Notes: generated by a model not told the origin, from the sequence alone. Counted from the stretch's first letter, positions 32,716 through 42,572 are shown. The stretch: 45,797 bases of DNA from Candidatus Mediterraneibacter intestinavium (GCA_019119205.1 DWXK01000071.1:1-45797); one strand, 5' to 3'. Translations and numbers: made by a program.

Positions 32716-33186
32716 TTACAGGATCACTTCCATGCCGACTTTCTGCGGCTTGAGCCCTCTCGCCTGATAGAATCTCATAGCGCTCTCGTTGCAGCTCCAA
32801 ACATTGAGTGTGACGTTGTAACAGCCCTGTTCCCGGGCAAAGTCGAGGACAGCATCATAGATGGCAGTGCCGATATGGGCCCCGCGCAACGATTCGTCCA
32901 CACAGAGATCATCGATATACAGAGTCTTGATGTCGGTCAGGATGTTATCGTTTAAATGCTGCTGAAAAATGCAGAACGCGTATCCCAGGAGACGGTCATC
33001 CTCATCCACTGCAGCAAAGATAGGGCGCTTTTTGTCTTTCAGGATCTCTTTTAACTGTTCATCCGTATATTTCCTCTGTCCGTATTTGAACAGATCGGGA
33101 CGTCCCTTGTGATGGACCATCGCCACTTGGGAGAGCAGCTCGTGGATCCGTTCGATATCTCTTTCTGATGCCATGCGTACTTTCAT
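32716..33186 (-). CDS. GNAT-family N-acetyltransferase
   Basis: 156 residues. A full GNAT fold is visible: MKVRMASERDIERIHELL (beta1-alpha1), IFAAVDEDDRLLGYAFCIFQ (beta2-3), IKTLYIDDLCVDESLRGAHIGTAIYDAVLDFA with the acetyl-CoA loop RGAHIG (about 110), and NVTLNVWSCNESAMRFYQARGLKP (beta5-alpha4). These enzymes move an acetyl group from acetyl-CoA to an amine in the cytosol. The acceptor is unknown. The start has AAAGGAGA 8 bases upstream. It is transcribed away from dapB and toward the small hypothetical gene, as a single-gene unit. Confidence 0.92.
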   Translation of the reverse strand: MKVRMASERDIERIHELLSQVAMVHHKGRPDLFKYGQRKYTDEQLKEILKDKKRPIFAAVDEDDRLLGYAFCIFQQHLNDNILTDIKTLYIDDLCVDESLRGAHIGTAIYDAVLDFAREQGCYNVTLNVWSCNESAMRFYQARGLKPQKVGMEVIL

Positions 33187-33300
33187 TTGTCAGGTCTCCT
33201 TTTTTTAGTGTTTAGGTGTTCAGGTGCACACTTTTTTGAAATAACTTATCTTATAAATCTTATCACACCGCCGGCATACAAGTAAAGATATGCATAAACG

Positions 33301-33329
33301 TTGAGATTCACTCTCAAATGTGATATTCT
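33301..33329 (+). promoter_or_regulatory. Promoter of dapB
   Basis: TTGAGA (33301-33306), a 17-base spacer and TATTCT (33324-33329), 47 bases before dapB. No lysine riboswitch-like leader fits in this short distance. Confidence 0.55.
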
Positions 33330-33376
33330 TTTTATATTGGCTAACTTAATTTACGATCAGGCAGGAGGAGAGGAAA

Positions 33377-34135
33377 ATGACAAAAATATTATTACACGGA
33401 TGCAACGGCAGGATGGGAAGGATGATCACGGAGCTTGTTAGAAATGATGCTGACGCAGAGATCGTGGCAGGTGTGGATTCCTATACAGGTGTCGCAAACG
33501 ACTATCCGGTCTATGATTCCATTGAGAAATGTGATCTGGATGCAGATGTGGTGATCGATTTCTCCAACGCAGGAGCGGTGGATGCGCTGCTGGATCACTG
33601 CGTGGAGAAGAAGGTGCCGGTGGTGCTCTGCACAACAGGGCTTTCTGAGGCACAGCTTGCAAAGGTGCAGGAGGCTTCCGGAAAAACAGCGATACTAAAA
33701 TCGGCAAATATGTCCATGGGGATCAATCTGCTTTTGAAGCTTCTGAAGGACGCGGCGAAGGTGCTTGGAAACGCGGGCTATGATATCGAGCTTGTGGAAC
33801 GCCATCACAATCAGAAGCTGGATGCACCCAGCGGAACAGCCCTTGCCCTTGCGGATTCTGTCAATGAGGCTCTGAACGGAGAGTATCATTATGTGTATGA
33901 CAGAAGCCAGGTAAGACAGAAGAGAGACGAAAAAGAGATCGGTATCTCTGCAGTGCGGGGCGGCACGATCGTGGGAGAACATGAGGTGATCTTTGCAGGA
34001 ACAGACGAGGTGATCGAGTTCAAGCACAGCGCTTACTCAAGGAATGTGTTTGCAAAAGGCGCGGTTGAAGCAGCAAAATTCCTGGCAGGAAAAGAGCCCG
34101 GGATGTATGATATGAGTGATGTGATACAGTTCTGA
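33377..34135 (+). CDS. dapB: 4-hydroxy-tetrahydrodipicolinate reductase
   Basis: 252 residues, normal length. The NAD(P)-binding start is ILLHGCNGRMGRMI (8-15), followed by VVIDFSNAGAV and the CTTGLS turn. The substrate/catalytic signature is ELVERHHNQKLDAPSGTALALAD (His-His and Lys, about 140-155). DapB reduces 4-hydroxy-tetrahydrodipicolinate in the diaminopimelate/lysine route, needed for peptidoglycan and lysine. AGGAGAGG precedes the ATG. It is not next to dapA here and has its own promoter. fbp follows after 90 bases with a hairpin (CCGGTCC/GGACCGG, about 34140-34172) in the spacer. Confidence 0.97.
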   Translation: MTKILLHGCNGRMGRMITELVRNDADAEIVAGVDSYTGVANDYPVYDSIEKCDLDADVVIDFSNAGAVDALLDHCVEKKVPVVLCTTGLSEAQLAKVQEASGKTAILKSANMSMGINLLLKLLKDAAKVLGNAGYDIELVERHHNQKLDAPSGTALALADSVNEALNGEYHYVYDRSQVRQKRDEKEIGISAVRGGTIVGEHEVIFAGTDEVIEFKHSAYSRNVFAKGAVEAAKFLAGKEPGMYDMSDVIQF

Positions 34136-34225
34136 TCCCGGTCCGGGCACTGCCAAAAGCCGGAGGACCGGAACGATGCTGTGCCGGACAGGAGGAACTG
34201 CGCAGGCAGTAGGGAGGAAAATTGA

Positions 34226-36178
34226 ATGAAAGATCTGGAAACCAGATATCTGGAGCGTTTGTCCGATCTGTATCCGACGATCGCGGCGGCGTCAACGGAG
34301 ATCATCAATCTGCAGGCGATCCTGAACCTTCCGAAGGGAACGGAGCATTTCCTTACGGATGTGCATGGGGAATATGAGGCTTTTTCCCATGTGCTCAAAA
34401 ACGGATCGGGATCTGTAAAGCGTAAGATCGAGGAGGTCTTCGGAAATACGCTGAGCGCAAAAGACAAGAAGTCCCTGGCGACGCTGATCTATTACCCAAA
34501 GGAGAAGATGAACATCGTCAGAAAGACGGAGACGAACATGGACGACTGGTACAGGGTCAACCTGTACCGGCTGATCCAGGTGAGCAAGCATGTGGCGAGC
34601 AAGTATACCCGCTCAAAAGTGAGAAAGGCGCTTCCCAAAGATTTTGCCTATGTGATCGAAGAACTGATCACAGAGAAAGCAGACCTGAATGACAAAGAGT
34701 CTTACTATAATGAGATCATCTCGACGATCATCAGGATCAAACGGGCGGAAGAGTTTATCAAGGCAATCTCCGAGCTGATCCAGAGGCTCGTGGTGGACCA
34801 TCTCCATATCGTGGGAGACATTTTCGACAGAGGACCGGGTCCCCATATCATCATGGACAAACTGATGGCGTACCATTCTCTGGATATCCAGTGGGGAAAC
34901 CATGATGTGCTGTGGATGGGAGCTGCGGCAGGACAGAGGGGATGTATCGCGAATGTGATCCGGATCTGCGCGCGCTATGGGAATCTTGACATCCTTGAGG
35001 ACGGATACGGGATCAACCTGCTCCCCCTTGCGACATTTGCGCTCAAGGTATATGAACATGACCCGTGCACCTGTTTTAAACTGAAGGCTCCGGATAAAGC
35101 GGACCCGGAAGAAACAGAGATGAACCTCCGCATCCACAAGGCGATCTCTGTGATCCAGTTCAAGGTGGAAGGTCAGATCATACTAAGACAGAAGAGTTTT
35201 AATATGGAAGACCGGGCGCTTCTCCACAGGATCGATTATGAGAAAGGGACGATTCTGCTGGAGGGGAAAGAGTATAAGCTGAAAGATACCAGTTTCCCAA
35301 CCATTGATCCGGCAGAACCTTATGCCCTCAGCGCAGAGGAGGAGGAGATCATGGAACGGCTGGAACGTGCATTCCTGGGATGCGAGAAGCTTCAGCAGCA
35401 TATGCGTTTCCTCCTGGCAAAAGGAGGGCTGTACAAAGTCTTCAACGATAATCTGCTCTACCACGGGTGCGTTCCACTTGATGAGAAGGGGAAACTCAAA
35501 GAAGTCTCTGTCTTCGGGAAAAAATACAAAGGGAAGGAACTGTATGATGTCCTCGACAGCTATGTGAGAAAAGGGTTCTTTGCCCTGGACGAAAAAGAAC
35601 GCCAGGACGGGAAAGATATCATGTGGTACATATGGCTCCATCCGGATTCACCGCTGTTTGGAAAGAATAAGATGGCGACATTCGAGAGATATTTCATTGC
35701 AGAGAAAGAGACCCACGGAGAGAAGAAAAATTCATATTACGCATTTCTGGAAAATGAAGAAGTGGTGGACCGGATCCTTGTGGAGTTCGGACTCGATCCG
35801 AAGATATCGCACATTGTAAACGGGCATGTCCCGGTGAAAAGGAAAGACGGGGAAAGCCCGGTCAAGTGCAATGGAAAGGTGTTGGTCATCGACGGAGGAT
35901 TTTCCAGGGCATATCAGAAAGAGACAGGGATCGCAGGCTATACGCTGATCTACAATTCCTATGGTCTCAGGCTGGTGGCGCATGAACCATTCGAATCAAC
36001 GGAGGCGGCGATCGCCAGCGAAAAGGATATCCATTCGGAGACCATGGTGGTGAGCAGGATGATGGACCGTGCTCTTGTGGGCGATACGGACATCGGACGA
36101 GATCTGAAGGAACAGGTGAAGGATCTGGAGACACTCCTTGCCGCGTACAGAAGCGGAGAGATCACTGAAAAACTATAA
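34226..36178 (+). CDS. fbp: Fructose-1,6-bisphosphatase, class III
   Basis: 650 residues, the class III (Firmicute) type, unrelated to class I enzymes. The metallophosphatase motifs are [15 protein letters not shown] (about 197), [11 protein letters not shown] (about 224), [17 protein letters not shown] and [15 protein letters not shown]. It begins [26 protein letters not shown]. It removes the 1-phosphate from fructose-1,6-bisphosphate in gluconeogenesis; family members depend on manganese. GGGAGGAAAATTGA precedes the ATG. Only 6 bases separate it from the sigma-factor gene, so the two are one operon, an odd pairing of central carbon flux with a sigma factor. Confidence 0.96.
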   Translation: MKDLETRYLERLSDLYPTIAAASTEIINLQAILNLPKGTEHFLTDVHGEYEAFSHVLKNGSGSVKRKIEEVFGNTLSAKDKKSLATLIYYPKEKMNIVRKTETNMDDWYRVNLYRLIQVSKHVASKYTRSKVRKALPKDFAYVIEELITEKADLNDKESYYNEIISTIIRIKRAEEFIKAISELIQRLVVDHLHIVGDIFDRGPGPHIIMDKLMAYHSLDIQWGNHDVLWMGAAAGQRGCIANVIRICARYGNLDILEDGYGINLLPLATFALKVYEHDPCTCFKLKAPDKADPEETEMNLRIHKAISVIQFKVEGQIILRQKSFNMEDRALLHRIDYEKGTILLEGKEYKLKDTSFPTIDPAEPYALSAEEEEIMERLERAFLGCEKLQQHMRFLLAKGGLYKVFNDNLLYHGCVPLDEKGKLKEVSVFGKKYKGKELYDVLDSYVRKGFFALDEKERQDGKDIMWYIWLHPDSPLFGKNKMATFERYFIAEKETHGEKKNSYYAFLENEEVVDRILVEFGLDPKISHIVNGHVPVKRKDGESPVKCNGKVLVIDGGFSRAYQKETGIAGYTLIYNSYGLRLVAHEPFESTEAAIASEKDIHSETMVVSRMMDRALVGDTDIGRDLKEQVKDLETLLAAYRSGEITEKL

Positions 36179-36184
36179 GGCAGG

Positions 36185-37033
36185 ATGGTTGAGACAATGG
36201 AAAATGAACTGAACATACAGGATGGGATGCTGACAGAGCCGCTGAAGATCTATCTGAACGAGATCGGACAGATCCCGCTTTTGAGTGAGGAAGAAGAACG
36301 GGAACTGGGGCGCAGGAGTTCGGAAGGAGACGGGGCTGCAAGGAAAAGACTGGAGGAGGCGAACCTGCGTCTGGTCGTCTCTCTGGCGAAACATTATACC
36401 GGACGGGGCGTACAGCTCATGGATCTGATCCAGGAAGGAAATATGGGGCTGATGCGCGCAGCGGAAAAATATGACTACACGATGGAAAACCGGTTTTCCA
36501 CCTATGCATCCTGGTGGATCAAGGAAGCGATGCAGCGGGCGATAGACCAGCAGTCCCGGGAGATCCGTGTTCCCGTGCACGTTGCAGAAAACATGAAGAA
36601 GGTGCAGAAGGTCTCAAAAGAACTTCTGCAGGAACTTGGGAGAGAGCCGCTGCCCAAAGAGATCGCAGCGAAGATCCCGGGAAAGACAGAGGATGACATC
36701 AAAAATATCCTGTCCTATCTTCAAAGTCCGGTCTCTTTGGAGACGCCTGTGGGAGAGGAAGGTGAAAACAGCCTTGGGGATATGGTGGAAGACCGGACCG
36801 AGGCAACACCCGAGGAGGCGATGAACACACTCGTGCAAAAAGAGGAGGTCAGTGAACTCCTGGAGTCTCTGAGTGACAGGGAACGGCAGGTCATTAAACT
36901 GCGGTACGGACTGGAGGATGGCAAGACTCATACACTGGAAGAAATTGGAAGCATACTCAGTGTGACACGGGAGCGTGTACGGCAGATCGAGGCGAGGGCG
37001 ATGGAAAAGCTCCGTGAAAATGCAAAAAAATAA
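36185..37033 (+). CDS. RpoD-like (group 2) RNA polymerase sigma factor
   Basis: 282 residues, shorter than housekeeping SigA (about 370) and lacking region 1.1. Region 1.2 is near the start (LTEPLKIYLNEIGQIPLLS). Region 2 has LRLVVSLAKHYTGRGVQLMDLIQEGNMGLMRA and the -10 recognising helix RFSTYASWWIKEAMQRAI. Region 3 has REIRVPVHVAENM. Region 4 has LSDRERQVIKLRYGL and the -35 helix TLEEIGSILSVTRERVRQIE. Both recognition helices are very close to SigA, so it probably reads similar promoters as an alternative primary-type factor. It is cotranscribed with fbp (6-base gap). An ATG 12 bases further in is an alternative start. Confidence 0.92.
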   Translation: MVETMENELNIQDGMLTEPLKIYLNEIGQIPLLSEEEERELGRRSSEGDGAARKRLEEANLRLVVSLAKHYTGRGVQLMDLIQEGNMGLMRAAEKYDYTMENRFSTYASWWIKEAMQRAIDQQSREIRVPVHVAENMKKVQKVSKELLQELGREPLPKEIAAKIPGKTEDDIKNILSYLQSPVSLETPVGEEGENSLGDMVEDRTEATPEEAMNTLVQKEEVSELLESLSDRERQVIKLRYGLEDGKTHTLEEIGSILSVTRERVRQIEARAMEKLRENAKK

Positions 37034-37111
37034 GTTGACCCTGCATAAATATTGCTGGAAATGCAGATAGTAGTGTTACAACAATATTTGTGGAAAGGGA
37101 GATACTTTATT

Positions 37112-37471
37112 ATGAAAACAATGAAAAGAATACTGCTGCTTATGACCTGTACATTTGTCCTTCTCGGAACGGCGGCGTGCAGCAGCCGGGATAATGCTGA
37201 CAACGGCGCAGATCAGTCTACAGATAACGGGAATGATCAGAACAACACAGATGATGCGAATGGTACAGATAATGTGAATGGCACAGACAATGCGAATGAC
37301 AGCAATGTCAATGGCGCAACAGACGGAGACGGGATCATCGACAATGCCGTGGACGATGTCACAGACGGAGTGGACCATGTGACGGATGACGTCACGGACG
37401 GAGTGGACAGGATGACAGATGACCTGACAGACAATAACGGTGCACAGGAAGATATGCAGAATAACCGGTAA
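37112..37471 (+). CDS. Asp/Asn-rich low-complexity lipoprotein
   Basis: 119 residues from the ATG at 37112 (GGGAGA upstream; another ATG at 37121). The N terminus is a lipoprotein signal: MKTMKRILLLMTCTFVLLGTAAC with lipid Cys at about residue 23. The rest is highly acidic and repetitive: many NGTDN-like units, then VTDGVDHVTDDVTDGVDRMTDDLTD, a heptad-like repeat with regular hydrophobic positions that could form a helix. No catalytic domain is visible. It would be tethered outside the membrane; calcium or cation binding and a spacer role are possible but unproved. It stands 78 bases after the sigma gene. Confidence 0.75.
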   Translation: MKTMKRILLLMTCTFVLLGTAACSSRDNADNGADQSTDNGNDQNNTDDANGTDNVNGTDNANDSNVNGATDGDGIIDNAVDDVTDGVDHVTDDVTDGVDRMTDDLTDNNGAQEDMQNNR

Positions 37472-37490
37472 GAAATGAACGCAGAGGGAT

Positions 37491-37565
37491 CAGACCCGAT
37501 GTAAAAGGAGGCAGACCATCTGAAAAAGGGACAGCTTCTTTGCATCCGGGTCTGTCACTTTTGTG
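37491..37565 (+). terminator. Terminator after the lipoprotein gene
   Basis: CAGACCCGATG (37491-37501) pairs with CATCCGGGTCTG (37543-37554, one bulged C), followed by TCACTTTTG. The long loop contains a ribosome-like AAAAGGAGG, so part of it may do something else as well. Confidence 0.45.
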
Positions 37566-37584
37566 GGGGAAAGGGAGGAGACAG

Positions 37585-38352
37585 ATGAGGTTCAGACCAT
37601 GTATCGATATACATAATGGGAAAGTAAAACAGATCGTAGGCGGAAGCCTGCGGGATGAAGGAAACCGGGCAAAGGATAATTTCGAGTCTGAGCTGGGGGC
37701 GGAATTTTATGCGCGGCTATACAAAAGGGACGGACTGAAGGGCGGGCACATCATACTTCTTAACCCGCCCGGATCAGAGTATTATAAAGCGACGAAACAG
37801 CAGGCGATGGCTGCCCTTAAGGAATACCCCGGTGGGATGCAGATCGGCGGGGGCATCAGTGCCGAAAATGCGCAGGAGTATTTACAGGCAGGTGCGAGCC
37901 ACGTGATCGTTACGTCTTATGTGTTCAGGGACGGTACATTCCGCCGGGAGAACCTGGAAAAGCTGGTGAGAGCGGCGGGGAAAGAACACGTAGTGCTGGA
38001 TCTGAGCTGCCGGAAAAAAGAGAGCGGCTATTACATCGTGACAGACCGGTGGCAGAAGTTTACAGATGTGAGATTGACTCCGGAAGTTCTGGATGAACTT
38101 GCACGATCCTGCGATGAGTTTCTGATCCATGGAGTGGATGTGGAAGGAAAGTCTTCGGGCATGGAGACGGAACTGGTCCGTATGCTTGCGGGCTGGGACG
38201 GTATCCCTGTTACATATGCCGGAGGGATCGGTTCTCTCGAGGATCTGGAACAGTTCCGGGAAGTGAGCGGGGGAAAACTTGATTTTACGATAGGGAGCGC
38301 CCTGGATCTGTTCGGGGGGAGTGTGCCCTACGAAGTGGTGGCACAGATGTGA
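37585..38352 (+). CDS. hisA: Phosphoribosyl-AICAR isomerase, eukaryotic-type HisA
   Basis: 255 residues from the ATG at 37585 (AGGGAGGAG upstream). It matches the eukaryotic HIS6-like subgroup of HisA and not the common bacterial one: MRFRPCIDIHNGKVKQIVGGSL, GGHIILLNPPGSEYYKATKQQAMAALKEYPGG, MQIGGGISAENAQEYLQAGASHVIVTSYVF, and FLIHGVDVEGKSSGMETELV. Catalytic Asp8 (CIDIH) and the second Asp (HGVDVEG) are present on the beta/alpha barrel. It isomerises ProFAR to PRFAR in histidine biosynthesis. No other his gene is near, which is usual for this version in Lachnospiraceae as far as I know. A mobile-looking element begins right after its stop. Confidence 0.9.
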   Translation: MRFRPCIDIHNGKVKQIVGGSLRDEGNRAKDNFESELGAEFYARLYKRDGLKGGHIILLNPPGSEYYKATKQQAMAALKEYPGGMQIGGGISAENAQEYLQAGASHVIVTSYVFRDGTFRRENLEKLVRAAGKEHVVLDLSCRKKESGYYIVTDRWQKFTDVRLTPEVLDELARSCDEFLIHGVDVEGKSSGMETELVRMLAGWDGIPVTYAGGIGSLEDLEQFREVSGGKLDFTIGSALDLFGGSVPYEVVAQM

Positions 38353-38606
38353 GGGCAGGATGATCCTTATGCCGGCATCGCCGCGGTTTCTGCCGTGCCA
38401 GCCCGAAACTGCTGGCGCAGCTCCGGGCTGAGGGCATTCGCCCTATAGCCATCCACAGAAAGTTTTACAGCAGTTCAGCCGCGCCATTCGCAAAGCCGCA
38501 CTGACGTGCTTTCAGCGGCTATGCCGCTCCTTTGCTCATATACGGGCACTCTGTTCATAAGGCAAGGAACAGGATGATCCTTATGCCAGCATAAATCATC
38601 CTGCCC
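38353..38606. mobile_element. MITE-like element with terminal inverted repeats
   Basis: The stretch begins GGGCAGGATGAT (38353-38364), directly after the hisA stop, and ends with its perfect inverse ATCATCCTGCCC (38595-38606). Including imperfect extensions (CCTTATGCCGGCAT against ATGCCAGCATAA) the ends match over about 24-26 bases. A direct copy of the left end (22 bases, one mismatch, at 38571-38592) lies inside the right end. The interior is GC-rich, with no ORF and several stems (GCCCG/CGGGC, AGGGC/GCCCT). No transposase and no clear target duplication are visible, so a non-autonomous element or a structured RNA are both possible. Confidence 0.5.
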
Positions 38607-38616
38607 TTGCCTTATG
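38556..38616 (+). other. Long imperfect hairpin before secA
   Basis: CATAAGGCAAGG (38556-38567) pairs with CCTTGCCTTATG (38605-38616). AGGATGAT (38571-38578) pairs with ATCATCCT (38595-38602), and TTATG/CATAA closes the top around a CCAG loop. Around 25 bp in all. No T-run follows. The flanks CAGTTCAGCC (38471-38480) and GGCTGAACTG (38616-38625) are also inverse copies. From 38626 to 38754 there is only the secA promoter and leader. Confidence 0.5.
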
Positions 38617-38658
38617 GCTGAACTGTTAGGGGAGAATTGTTAACATAATATGAAGTTA

Positions 38659-38687
38659 TTGAATTAGGGGGAAGTTAGTGCTAGAAT
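38659..38687 (+). promoter_or_regulatory. Promoter of secA
   Basis: TTGAAT (38659-38664), a 17-base spacer and TAGAAT (38682-38687), giving a leader of about 60 bases before the secA start. Confidence 0.65.
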
Positions 38688-38754
38688 GTAGAACAGAGTG
38701 GTGTCGTCTATCGCTTCGGCACTAAATATAGATTTAAGGAGTTAATTACGGGAT

Positions 38755-41334
38755 ATGGGATTTATAGAAAAGATCTTTGGAACCCACAGCGAAAACGAAC
38801 TGAAACGGATCTACCCGATCGTTGACAGGATCGATTCGCTGGAACCGGAGATGCAGGCGCTGTCGGATGAGGAACTGCGCGGGAAGACGAGAGAATTCAA
38901 AGAGCGTCTGAAAGAGGGCGAGACTCTGGATGATATCCTCCCTGAAGCATTCGCCGTGGTCCGCGAGGGCGCTTCAAGAGCTCTGGGAATGCGGCACTAC
39001 AGAGTGCAGCTGATCGGTGGTATCATCCTGCACCAGGGGCGTATCGCCGAGATGAAGACCGGTGAAGGAAAGACCCTGGTGTCAACACTTCCGGCATATC
39101 TGAACGCTCTGGAAGGCAAGGGCGTGCACATCGTCACAGTCAACGACTATCTGGCAAAGCGTGACGCCGAGTGGATGGGAAAGGTACATGAGTTTCTGGG
39201 ACTGACTGTCGGCGTCGTACTCAACAGTATGAACAATGAAGAGCGCCGCGCCGCATACAACTGTGATATCACATATGTCACCAACAATGAACTCGGATTT
39301 GATTATCTGAGAGACAATATGGTGATCTATAAAGAGCAGCTCGTACAGAGAGGGCTGCACTTCGCGATCATCGATGAGGTAGACTCTGTTCTGATCGACG
39401 AAGCAAGGACTCCTCTTATCATTTCCGGACAGAGCGGGAAGTCCACCAAGCTGTATGAGGCGTGCGATATCCTTGCACGGCAGCTGGAGAGAGGCGAGGC
39501 GAGCGGAGAGTTTTCCAAGATGAACGCCATCATGGGCGAGGACATCGAGGAGACGGGAGACTTTATCGTCAACGAAAAGGAGAAGACAGTCAACCTGACT
39601 GAGGACGGCGTAAAGAAAGTGGAGAAATTCTTCCACATCGAAAACCTTGCCGATCCGGAAAATCTGGAGATCCAGCACAACATCATCCTTGCCCTCCGGG
39701 CGCACAACCTGATGTTCCGTGATCAGGATTATGTGGTGAATTCCGAGGGAGAGGTCATGATCGTGGATGAGTTCACCGGGCGTATCATGCCGGGCCGCCG
39801 TTACTCTGACGGGCTCCATCAGGCAATCGAGGCGAAGGAGCATGTGAAGGTAAAACGGGAGAGCAAGACTCTTGCCACCATCACATTCCAGAACCTGTTC
39901 AATAAATTTGACAAGAAGAGCGGTATGACCGGTACGGCACTCACAGAGGAGAAGGAGTTCCGTGACATCTATGGAATGGACGTTGTGGAGATCCCGACCA
40001 ATGTGCCGGTACAGCGTGTCGACCTGGATGATGCCGTTTATAAAACAAAGAAGGAGAAATATCATGCTGTGGTCGAAGCGGTAAAGGAAGCCCATGCGAC
40101 AGGACAGCCGGTCCTTGTCGGTACGATCACGATCGAGGTATCCGAGCTGCTGAGCAAGATGCTCAAAAAAGAGGGGATCCAGCACAACGTGCTGAATGCA
40201 AAGTACCATGAGCTTGAGGCTGAGATCGTTGCGGACGCCGGCGTACACGGAGCAGTGACCATCGCGACGAATATGGCCGGACGTGGTACTGATATCAAGC
40301 TGGATGAGGATGCCCGCAAAGCCGGAGGTCTGAAGATCATCGGTACGGAACGCCACGAGTCCAGGCGTATCGACAATCAGCTCCGCGGACGTTCCGGACG
40401 TCAGGGAGACCCGGGTGAATCCCGCTTCTACATTTCGCTGGAAGACGACCTGATGCGTCTGTTCGGTTCAGAGAAGCTGATGAATGTGTTCAATACTCTG
40501 GGCGTGGAAGACGGAGAACAGATCGAGCACAAGATGCTTTCCAGTGCCATCGAGAAGGCGCAGAAAAAGATAGAGAACAACAACTTCGGTATCCGTAAAA
40601 ACCTGCTGGAGTATGACCAGGTCATGAACGAGCAGAGAGAGATCATCTACGGCGAGCGCCGCCGGGTACTTGACGGCGAGAGCATGAGAGATACGATCTA
40701 CAGTATGATCACGGAGTATGTGGAGAACGTTACAGACCGTTTTGCCGCTCCGGATGCCGAGTCGGATGAGTGGGACCTGAAGGGGCTTGACGTGAACCTC
40801 CACAATGTGATCCCGCAGCTTGAACTTCCGGCAGCAGAAGAGTGCCAGGATATGCGCCAGAAAGAACTCAAGCACCTGTTAAAAGAGCGTGCTGTGAAGG
40901 CTTATGAGGCGAAAGAGGCAGAGTTCCCGGAGGCAGAACAGCTCAGGGAAGTTGAGCGTGTCGTCCTTCTGAAGGTCATTGACGCAAGATGGATGGACCA
41001 TATCGATGACATGGACCAGCTCCGCCAGGGAATCGGGCTCCAGGCTTACGGCCAGAGAGATCCGCTGGTAGAGTATAAGATGATGGGATATGATATGTTC
41101 GGAGAGATGACGAACATGATCGCAGAGAGCACGCTGCGCACCCTGTTCCGCATCCGTGTGGAGCAGAAGGTCGAGCGTGAGGAAGTCGCGAAGGTGACGG
41201 GTACAAACAAGGATGAAAGCGCGGTGCGCGCGCCGAAGAAACGGGAAGCGAAGAAGATCTACCCGAACGATCCGTGCCCCTGCGGAAGCGGCAAGAAATA
41301 CAAACAGTGCTGCGGCAGGAAACAGACTGCGTAA
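38755..41334 (+). CDS. secA: Preprotein translocase ATPase SecA
   Basis: 859 residues, normal for SecA. NBD1 has Walker [10 protein letters not shown] (about 102) and the DEAD-like [21 protein letters not shown]. The preprotein cross-linking region, NBD2 ([22 protein letters not shown]), the helical scaffold and the wing follow. The C terminus carries the zinc-binding SEC-C motif [17 protein letters not shown] (about 838-854). SecA drives protein export through SecYEG with ATP. It is preceded by its own promoter and by the MITE-like element. prfB follows after 115 bases, an arrangement common in Firmicutes. The ATG follows a TAAGGAGTT ribosome site. Confidence 0.98.
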   Translation: MGFIEKIFGTHSENELKRIYPIVDRIDSLEPEMQALSDEELRGKTREFKERLKEGETLDDILPEAFAVVREGASRALGMRHYRVQLIGGIILHQGRIAEMKTGEGKTLVSTLPAYLNALEGKGVHIVTVNDYLAKRDAEWMGKVHEFLGLTVGVVLNSMNNEERRAAYNCDITYVTNNELGFDYLRDNMVIYKEQLVQRGLHFAIIDEVDSVLIDEARTPLIISGQSGKSTKLYEACDILARQLERGEASGEFSKMNAIMGEDIEETGDFIVNEKEKTVNLTEDGVKKVEKFFHIENLADPENLEIQHNIILALRAHNLMFRDQDYVVNSEGEVMIVDEFTGRIMPGRRYSDGLHQAIEAKEHVKVKRESKTLATITFQNLFNKFDKKSGMTGTALTEEKEFRDIYGMDVVEIPTNVPVQRVDLDDAVYKTKKEKYHAVVEAVKEAHATGQPVLVGTITIEVSELLSKMLKKEGIQHNVLNAKYHELEAEIVADAGVHGAVTIATNMAGRGTDIKLDEDARKAGGLKIIGTERHESRRIDNQLRGRSGRQGDPGESRFYISLEDDLMRLFGSEKLMNVFNTLGVEDGEQIEHKMLSSAIEKAQKKIENNNFGIRKNLLEYDQVMNEQREIIYGERRRVLDGESMRDTIYSMITEYVENVTDRFAAPDAESDEWDLKGLDVNLHNVIPQLELPAAEECQDMRQKELKHLLKERAVKAYEAKEAEFPEAEQLREVERVVLLKVIDARWMDHIDDMDQLRQGIGLQAYGQRDPLVEYKMMGYDMFGEMTNMIAESTLRTLFRIRVEQKVEREEVAKVTGTNKDESAVRAPKKREAKKIYPNDPCPCGSGKKYKQCCGRKQTA

Positions 41335-41449
41335 GCGGGCAGCATCCGGGCGCGGACTGCAACGGTCAAGTCTGTGCCTGCAATTTAAAAGGCAAAGCGA
41401 AGATTCGCTTTACTGAAAATATATTTAAAATATGAAAGAGGTGATCAAG

Positions 41450-42572
41450 GTGGTTTTAATAGATGAATTAAAGTCCAGACTGGGCGCATATGAAGAACCG
41501 CTGAAAGATTTGAGGGATTCACTTTGACCTGGCTTCAAAGAAGTTAAGGATCGAAGAATTACAGAAAAGGATTGAAGAACCGGGGTTCTGGGATAACCCG
41601 GAAGCCTCCCAGCAGGTGATGAAGGAACTGAAAGGCCTTCAGGATTCTGTGGAACAGATCGAGAAACTGTATTCAGACTACGAGGATATGTCCCTGCTCA
41701 TCGAGATGAGTGAGGAGGACGCCGACGAGGATACAGTAGCCGGCATTGCAGAGGAACTGGAGCAGTTCGAGGCGAGTTTCGAGGAACTGCGCATCGGGAC
41801 GCTGCTGACCGGTCCATATGACAGGGATAACGCCATTGTCACGCTCCATGCCGGGGCGGGCGGGACAGAGTCCTGCGACTGGACAAATATGCTGTACCGA
41901 ATGTATACACGGTGGGCGGAGAAGAAAAATTACGGTGTGGAAGTGCTGGATTATCTGGAAGGCGACGTGGCAGGCATCAAGGGTGTGACATTCCAGGTGA
42001 ACGGGGAGAATGCCTACGGGTATCTCCGCTCCGAACAGGGGGTGCACCGGCTTGTCAGGATCTCACCGTTCAATTCCGCGGGAAAGAGGCAGACGTCTTT
42101 TGCCTCCTGTGATGTGATGCCGGATATCGAGGAAGATATCGACATCGAGATCAATGACGATGACCTGAAGATCGATACGTACCGTTCCAGCGGCGCCGGC
42201 GGACAGCATATCAACAAGACATCCTCCGCGGTCAGGATCACGCATCTGCCGACAGGGATCGTGGTACAGTGCCAGAATGAGCGTTCACAGCATATGAACA
42301 AGGACAAGGCGATGCAGATGCTCAAGTCCAAGCTGTATATGATGAAACAGCAGGAACAGGCAGAAAAGATGTCTGATATCAGGGGTGAAGTGAAGGATAT
42401 CAATTTCGGCAACCAGATACGGTCTTATGTCATGCAGCCTTACACCATGGTGAAGGACCACAGGACAAATGCGGAGATCAGCAATGTGGGCAGTGTCATG
42501 GACGGGAACATCGATCCGTTTATCAATGCCTATCTGAGCATGACCGCAGAAGCACAGAAAGGGAGGAAGTAA
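41450..42572 (+). CDS. prfB: Peptide chain release factor 2 (programmed +1 frameshift)
   Basis: 373 residues when read as 41450-41524 joined to 41526-42572. The first 25 codons, from the GTG at 41450 (AGAGGTGA upstream; an in-frame ATG at 41432 lacks a ribosome site), run to CTT-TGA. Skipping one T continues as DLASKKLRIEELQKR. This is the classic self-regulating frameshift of bacterial prfB. The protein then shows the RF2 stop-reading tripeptide SPF (LVRISPFNSAGKRQTSF) and the GGQ peptidyl-hydrolysis motif SSGAGGQHINKTSSAVR. RF2 ends translation at UGA and UAA. Its stop overlaps the hom start (TAATG). Not a pseudogene. Confidence 0.97.
41512..41528 (+). promoter_or_regulatory. prfB recoding site
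   Basis: GAGGGA (41512-41517), a Shine-Dalgarno-like hexamer, lies 4 bases before the slippery CTT (41522-41524) and the in-frame TGA-C (41525-41528). The ribosome slips from CTT to TTT when RF2 is scarce. The spacer is a base or so longer than the 3 bases of the E. coli site. Confidence 0.9.

Noticed and set aside
33187-33376. Possible lysine riboswitch before dapB
   Set aside because: The leader after the promoter is only about 40 bases, too short, and no conserved core is visible.
37200-37460. Short repeats resembling a CRISPR array
   Set aside because: The repetition is coding (Asp/Asn-rich lipoprotein), with no constant repeat-spacer spacing and no cas genes nearby.
39082-40356. 424-residue minus-strand open frame
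   Set aside because: Antisense to secA, no family resemblance; a shadow of a GC-biased codon pattern.
41432-41615. Disrupted prfB (in-frame TGA) as a pseudogene
   Set aside because: CTT-TGA-C with an upstream Shine-Dalgarno-like block is the normal RF2 recoding site, and the rest of the gene is intact.
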